From NCBI RefSeq assembly GCF_033546915.1, contig NZ_CP137850.1:744001-808000 (forward strand): 64,000 nt of DNA, in the 5' to 3' direction. Positions 61,404-64,000 of this stretch are shown here, piece after piece; within the stretch, counting starts at the first letter, position 1; each line of letters begins with the position of its first letter. A program made the position numbers and the translations under genes. The notes below the pieces were generated by a model. That model made no database searches. It was not told the origin of the DNA and saw only the letters and a list, made by a program, of their open reading frames with translations. Source of the DNA: Mycoplasmopsis verecunda. Its GTDB lineage: Bacteria; Bacillota_I; Bacilli_A; Mycoplasmatales; Metamycoplasmataceae.

Positions 61404-61835
61404 CTAATTTTTATGTTGTTGGATAATGTAATTACTAAGTTTAATAATATCTCAAACAGTTATTAAGAATAATTGCAACATAATTATTGTTGCTGTGAAA
61501 AATGAGAATCAAACCTTACTAAATTGTTCTCCTGCATTTATATTTACAACATAACCATAATATATGCAATAACCAATAGCAATAATAAATAGAAATAACA
61601 TTAATAAGTATTTGATTATTTTATATACTATCGAAATTCATTTATATACTTTTTCATTAACTTTAAAAAATGCAAGACTTACATTGCTATAATTTTCATT
61701 TATGTTGTCAAGTTTGGAAAACAAACCAATATATGTGAATAATGAAATGAATCCTATCACACTAAAACACAAAGATATTGCATTAGCTATATTTTGATAT
61801 TTGCTAAACCTTTCCTTTATAAACATTTTTCTCAT
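61404..61835 (-). CDS. Small membrane protein, unknown
   Basis: 143 aa with three hydrophobic segments: about 17-40 (NAISLCFSVIGFISLFTYIG), 70-97 (IIKYLLMLFLFIIAIGYCIY) and 112-130 (FFTATIIMLQLFLITV). The ribosome site is weak; ATG at 61826 is an alternative start in the same frame. It stands alone between two terminators. Confidence 0.65.
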
Positions 61836-61951
61836 TAATTAAATGAATAATTAGAGCACATATAATAGGCCTTAACTATAAGATTATTGCTATAAAATTC
61901 GCACCCAATAATATTTTTTCAAAAAAACGGAAGCAGAAAATAAAGTTATAA

Positions 61952-61998
61952 ACAAAAACATCAGCATTCCAATGAAATGTATAACTGATGTTTTTAAT
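61952..61998 (-). terminator. Terminator of the lemA operon
   Basis: ACATCAG and CTGATGT arms around a 20-nt loop, with a T-run on the minus strand. Confidence 0.65.
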
Positions 61999-62010
61999 GT
62001 ATATTAAATC

Positions 62011-62682
62011 TTATTCAAAAAAGTTTTTTCTAGCTTGAGCTTTAATTTCACTTGAAGTATAAAAAGGTATTCTAGTTGTATAATGAGCTCTAGCAGCTAC
62101 AATCATTTTTGTTGGCCATCTAAATATTTCACTATTTCATAATAGTATAGAATCATTATAAATTTCTCTGGCAGCTGTAATTTCTCTTTGTAGATAACTA
62201 TTTTGCTTCATTGCTTCAGCTAAAGCATTATGAGCTTTTAATTCTGGATATTGTTCAACTTGCAAATTAATATCTCTAAACATACGATCAATATTTTGAT
62301 TAATTTGGGTTCTTTCTGCTTCGTTATGTGCTTTTGCTCCAGCACGTAATTTAGCTACTTCAGTCATAACTTCTTTGTCTAAACAAATTGCTTTATTAAC
62401 AATACTTACTGCATTTTGTAAAATTATAACTCTTTGTTCAATGTAATTATCTACTTGTGAAGCATTGTGTTGTATTTGTTGTTGTATTCTTCTAAATTCA
62501 TTTCCAGCACTAATTTTCATAAATAAGAAAATTAAACCAGGAATTATTAATGGGAATCATAAGAATATTTCAAATATTAGTGAACCAAATCCAACTTTTA
62601 CAGGTAATTGTTTATTAATTACATTTATATCATTGCCTTTTTCATTAACTACAACATTTAATTCATCTAGTTCATTTGCCAT
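62011..62682 (-). CDS. LemA family membrane protein
   Basis: 223 aa. A short N-terminal cytoplasmic or outer part, one membrane helix at about 30-54 (SLIFEIFLWFPLIIPGLIFLF), then a long alpha-helical bundle with NEFRRIQQQIQHNASQVDNYIEQR, LRAGAKAHNEAE and EQYPELKAHNALAEAM, the last being the LemA hallmark (YPxLKA). The start is preceded by AAGGAA, and the partner gene ends 8 nt upstream. LemA function is unknown in mollicutes. Confidence 0.88.
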
Positions 62683-62690
62683 ATATTTCC

Positions 62691-64000
62691 TTATTTACTA
62701 TTTGTGTTTTGTAAAAATTCATCGATTGGAGATATATTATCTACAGTTAAGGTTAAATTTGATATTTTTTTAACTTCTTGGTATTCAATTCAATTAACAG
62801 GTACATCATATCTATTATTATCTCCAGCTTTTACCGAAATATATTCTGTATGTTCTATTTGTTTATAACCATAAGTTGTTACTGTAAAATGTACTTTATC
62901 TCCGTTTTGTGATTTTTTAGTAACATCAAAAATTAACCCATAATCACTAGCCTCTGGGTGTTTTAAGCCATCCCGTAAACTAATATTTCGATTAAGTAAT
63001 GATTCAATTTCCTCAGCTGCAAGGTTATTTTGTCAATCATTATTAAATTTATAATTGATTTCTTGTTCCATATACATTGGTATAGCTATAAATGGAGCTA
63101 ATGTTTTGAATAATTCATCAAACCCTGAAACATAAGTATGAATAAATGAATTTTTTAAATTAGTATATGTAACACCCGTGTTTCAATATGGAGATAATTT
63201 TTGATGCAAGTTTCTCTCATATGTTAATAACGCAAATAAATTTTGTTCTTTTAATATATGTAACTTACCTAATTTTGCTAAATCGAAATTATGATCATTA
63301 GAAATTTCTCTTGATGTTAATAATTTTTCATATTGCTTTTGAGCTAGAGGAGTAAATAGCATTCTAAATTCTTTTTCATTATTTCTTTTTTTGCAGTTAA
63401 ATAATGATTCGAATGTTAAATTACCCATTATTGGTTGATAATTTATATTATCATTTGCTAATTTTCTAATCATTTTACTTTGTTTTGCAATCAATTTATC
63501 TAGTTGTTTTTTATTTAAATTACCAACATAATCTGGAGAACATTTAAATTCTAACTGAGGCATTAAATCATTGTAGTAAATAAGTTCGCTAGTATCATAA
63601 TAGTAGGGTTTAGGTGCTCTATATGATGCTGTTAATGTTTCAGTATGCATATATTTTTCCTTAACTTGTCTTCCATTTACATATTTGAATCTTACTTTTT
63701 CATATTCAACTGTTGTTGAACCAACATATGTTTCATTCACATATCTTCTATGATTTCGTATGATAGAAACAAATGGAGCATTATTTAGGAATCCTGATTG
63801 AACACGTTTAATAGACATTCTTTCATTTTCATTATTTAAAAGATAATCTTTCTGATCCCTAATATCAGCAATTTCCATGAGTTCTTGACTGGTTTTGAAG
63901 TTTAGTTTTATAAATGGAAAAATTTTATCAACTAAAATTTCTTTAATACCTTCAAGACAACAAATTTTATAAAGTGGATCTAAATTTTCTTTAACTTCAT
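62691..64000 (-). CDS. LemA partner, DUF3137-like, N-terminus outside window
   Basis: At least 436 residues, running off the right edge. No clear membrane helix is in the visible part. Recognisable features are a Tyr/Arg-rich beta region (ETYVGSTTVEYEKVRFKYV) and a charged helical region. It is translationally close (8 nt) to lemA, and lemA genes are often paired with DUF3137 proteins; the DUF assignment is tentative. Confidence 0.6.

Overview
The window comes from a mollicute, most likely a Mycoplasma/Mycoplasmopsis species. The DNA is very AT-rich, almost every long gene is readable only if TGA is read as tryptophan (for example two TGA codons inside parC and many in dnaX, valS and the surface proteins), genes are packed in short operons, and there are many lipoproteins and no cell-wall genes. 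Coordinates below assume UGA = Trp, so most genes run through several TGA codons.

Layout. 1-3.9 kb (minus): the dnaX-ybaB-recR-tmk replication/repair operon and a 36-codon basic ORF. 4.1-8.1 kb (plus): parC, a membrane protein, and a YmdB-type phosphodiesterase. 8.25-11.0 kb (plus): four overlapping unknown genes, led by a nucleotidyltransferase-like protein and ending in two membrane proteins. 11.1-14.9 kb (minus): a secreted subtilisin-like protease and a lipoprotein. 15.0-18.9 kb: der (engA), split by an IS1634-type element with a 630-bp direct repeat on both sides. 18.9-23.7 kb (minus): cmk, two unknown genes, an 0.8-kb gene-free stretch, then rlmB-cysS. 23.9-30.2 kb (plus): argS, an rpoE-like gene, fba, a nuclease lipoprotein, and gyrB. 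30.2-33.5 kb (minus): folD and valS.

33.7-40.8 kb is an accessory region. It holds a frameshifted DUF262/DUF1524 (GmrSD-like) gene, two IS30-type elements nested one in the other, and a cytosine-5 methyltransferase coupled to a probable restriction enzyme. 40.8-41.7 kb holds smpB, tmRNA and tRNA-Thr, so ribosome rescue is encoded in one block. 41.75-52.0 kb (minus) holds two giant surface proteins of 1903 and 1438 residues; the first carries GA/FIVAR-type repeats. 52.4-54.4 kb: a YitT/DUF2179 membrane protein and tRNA-Lys. 54.6-58.9 kb (plus): gltX, a small unknown gene, and a two-gene unknown/membrane operon. 59-61.3 kb: a 5'-nucleotidase lipoprotein. 61.4-64 kb (minus): a membrane protein, lemA and a partner gene that runs off the window.

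How it fits together. The housekeeping core covers topology (gyrB, parC), tRNA charging (Arg, Cys, Val, Glu), nucleotide and folate metabolism, glycolysis, and ribosome maturation or rescue (der, rlmB, smpB, ssrA). Between these blocks sit host-interaction genes (protease, nuclease, nucleotidase, giant adhesin-like proteins), which suit a parasite that scavenges nucleotides. The most unusual items are the IS1634-type insertion whose very long target duplication regenerated an intact der, the nested IS30 elements, the four-gene nucleotidyltransferase/membrane cassette, and a long palindrome overlapping the gyrB promoter.
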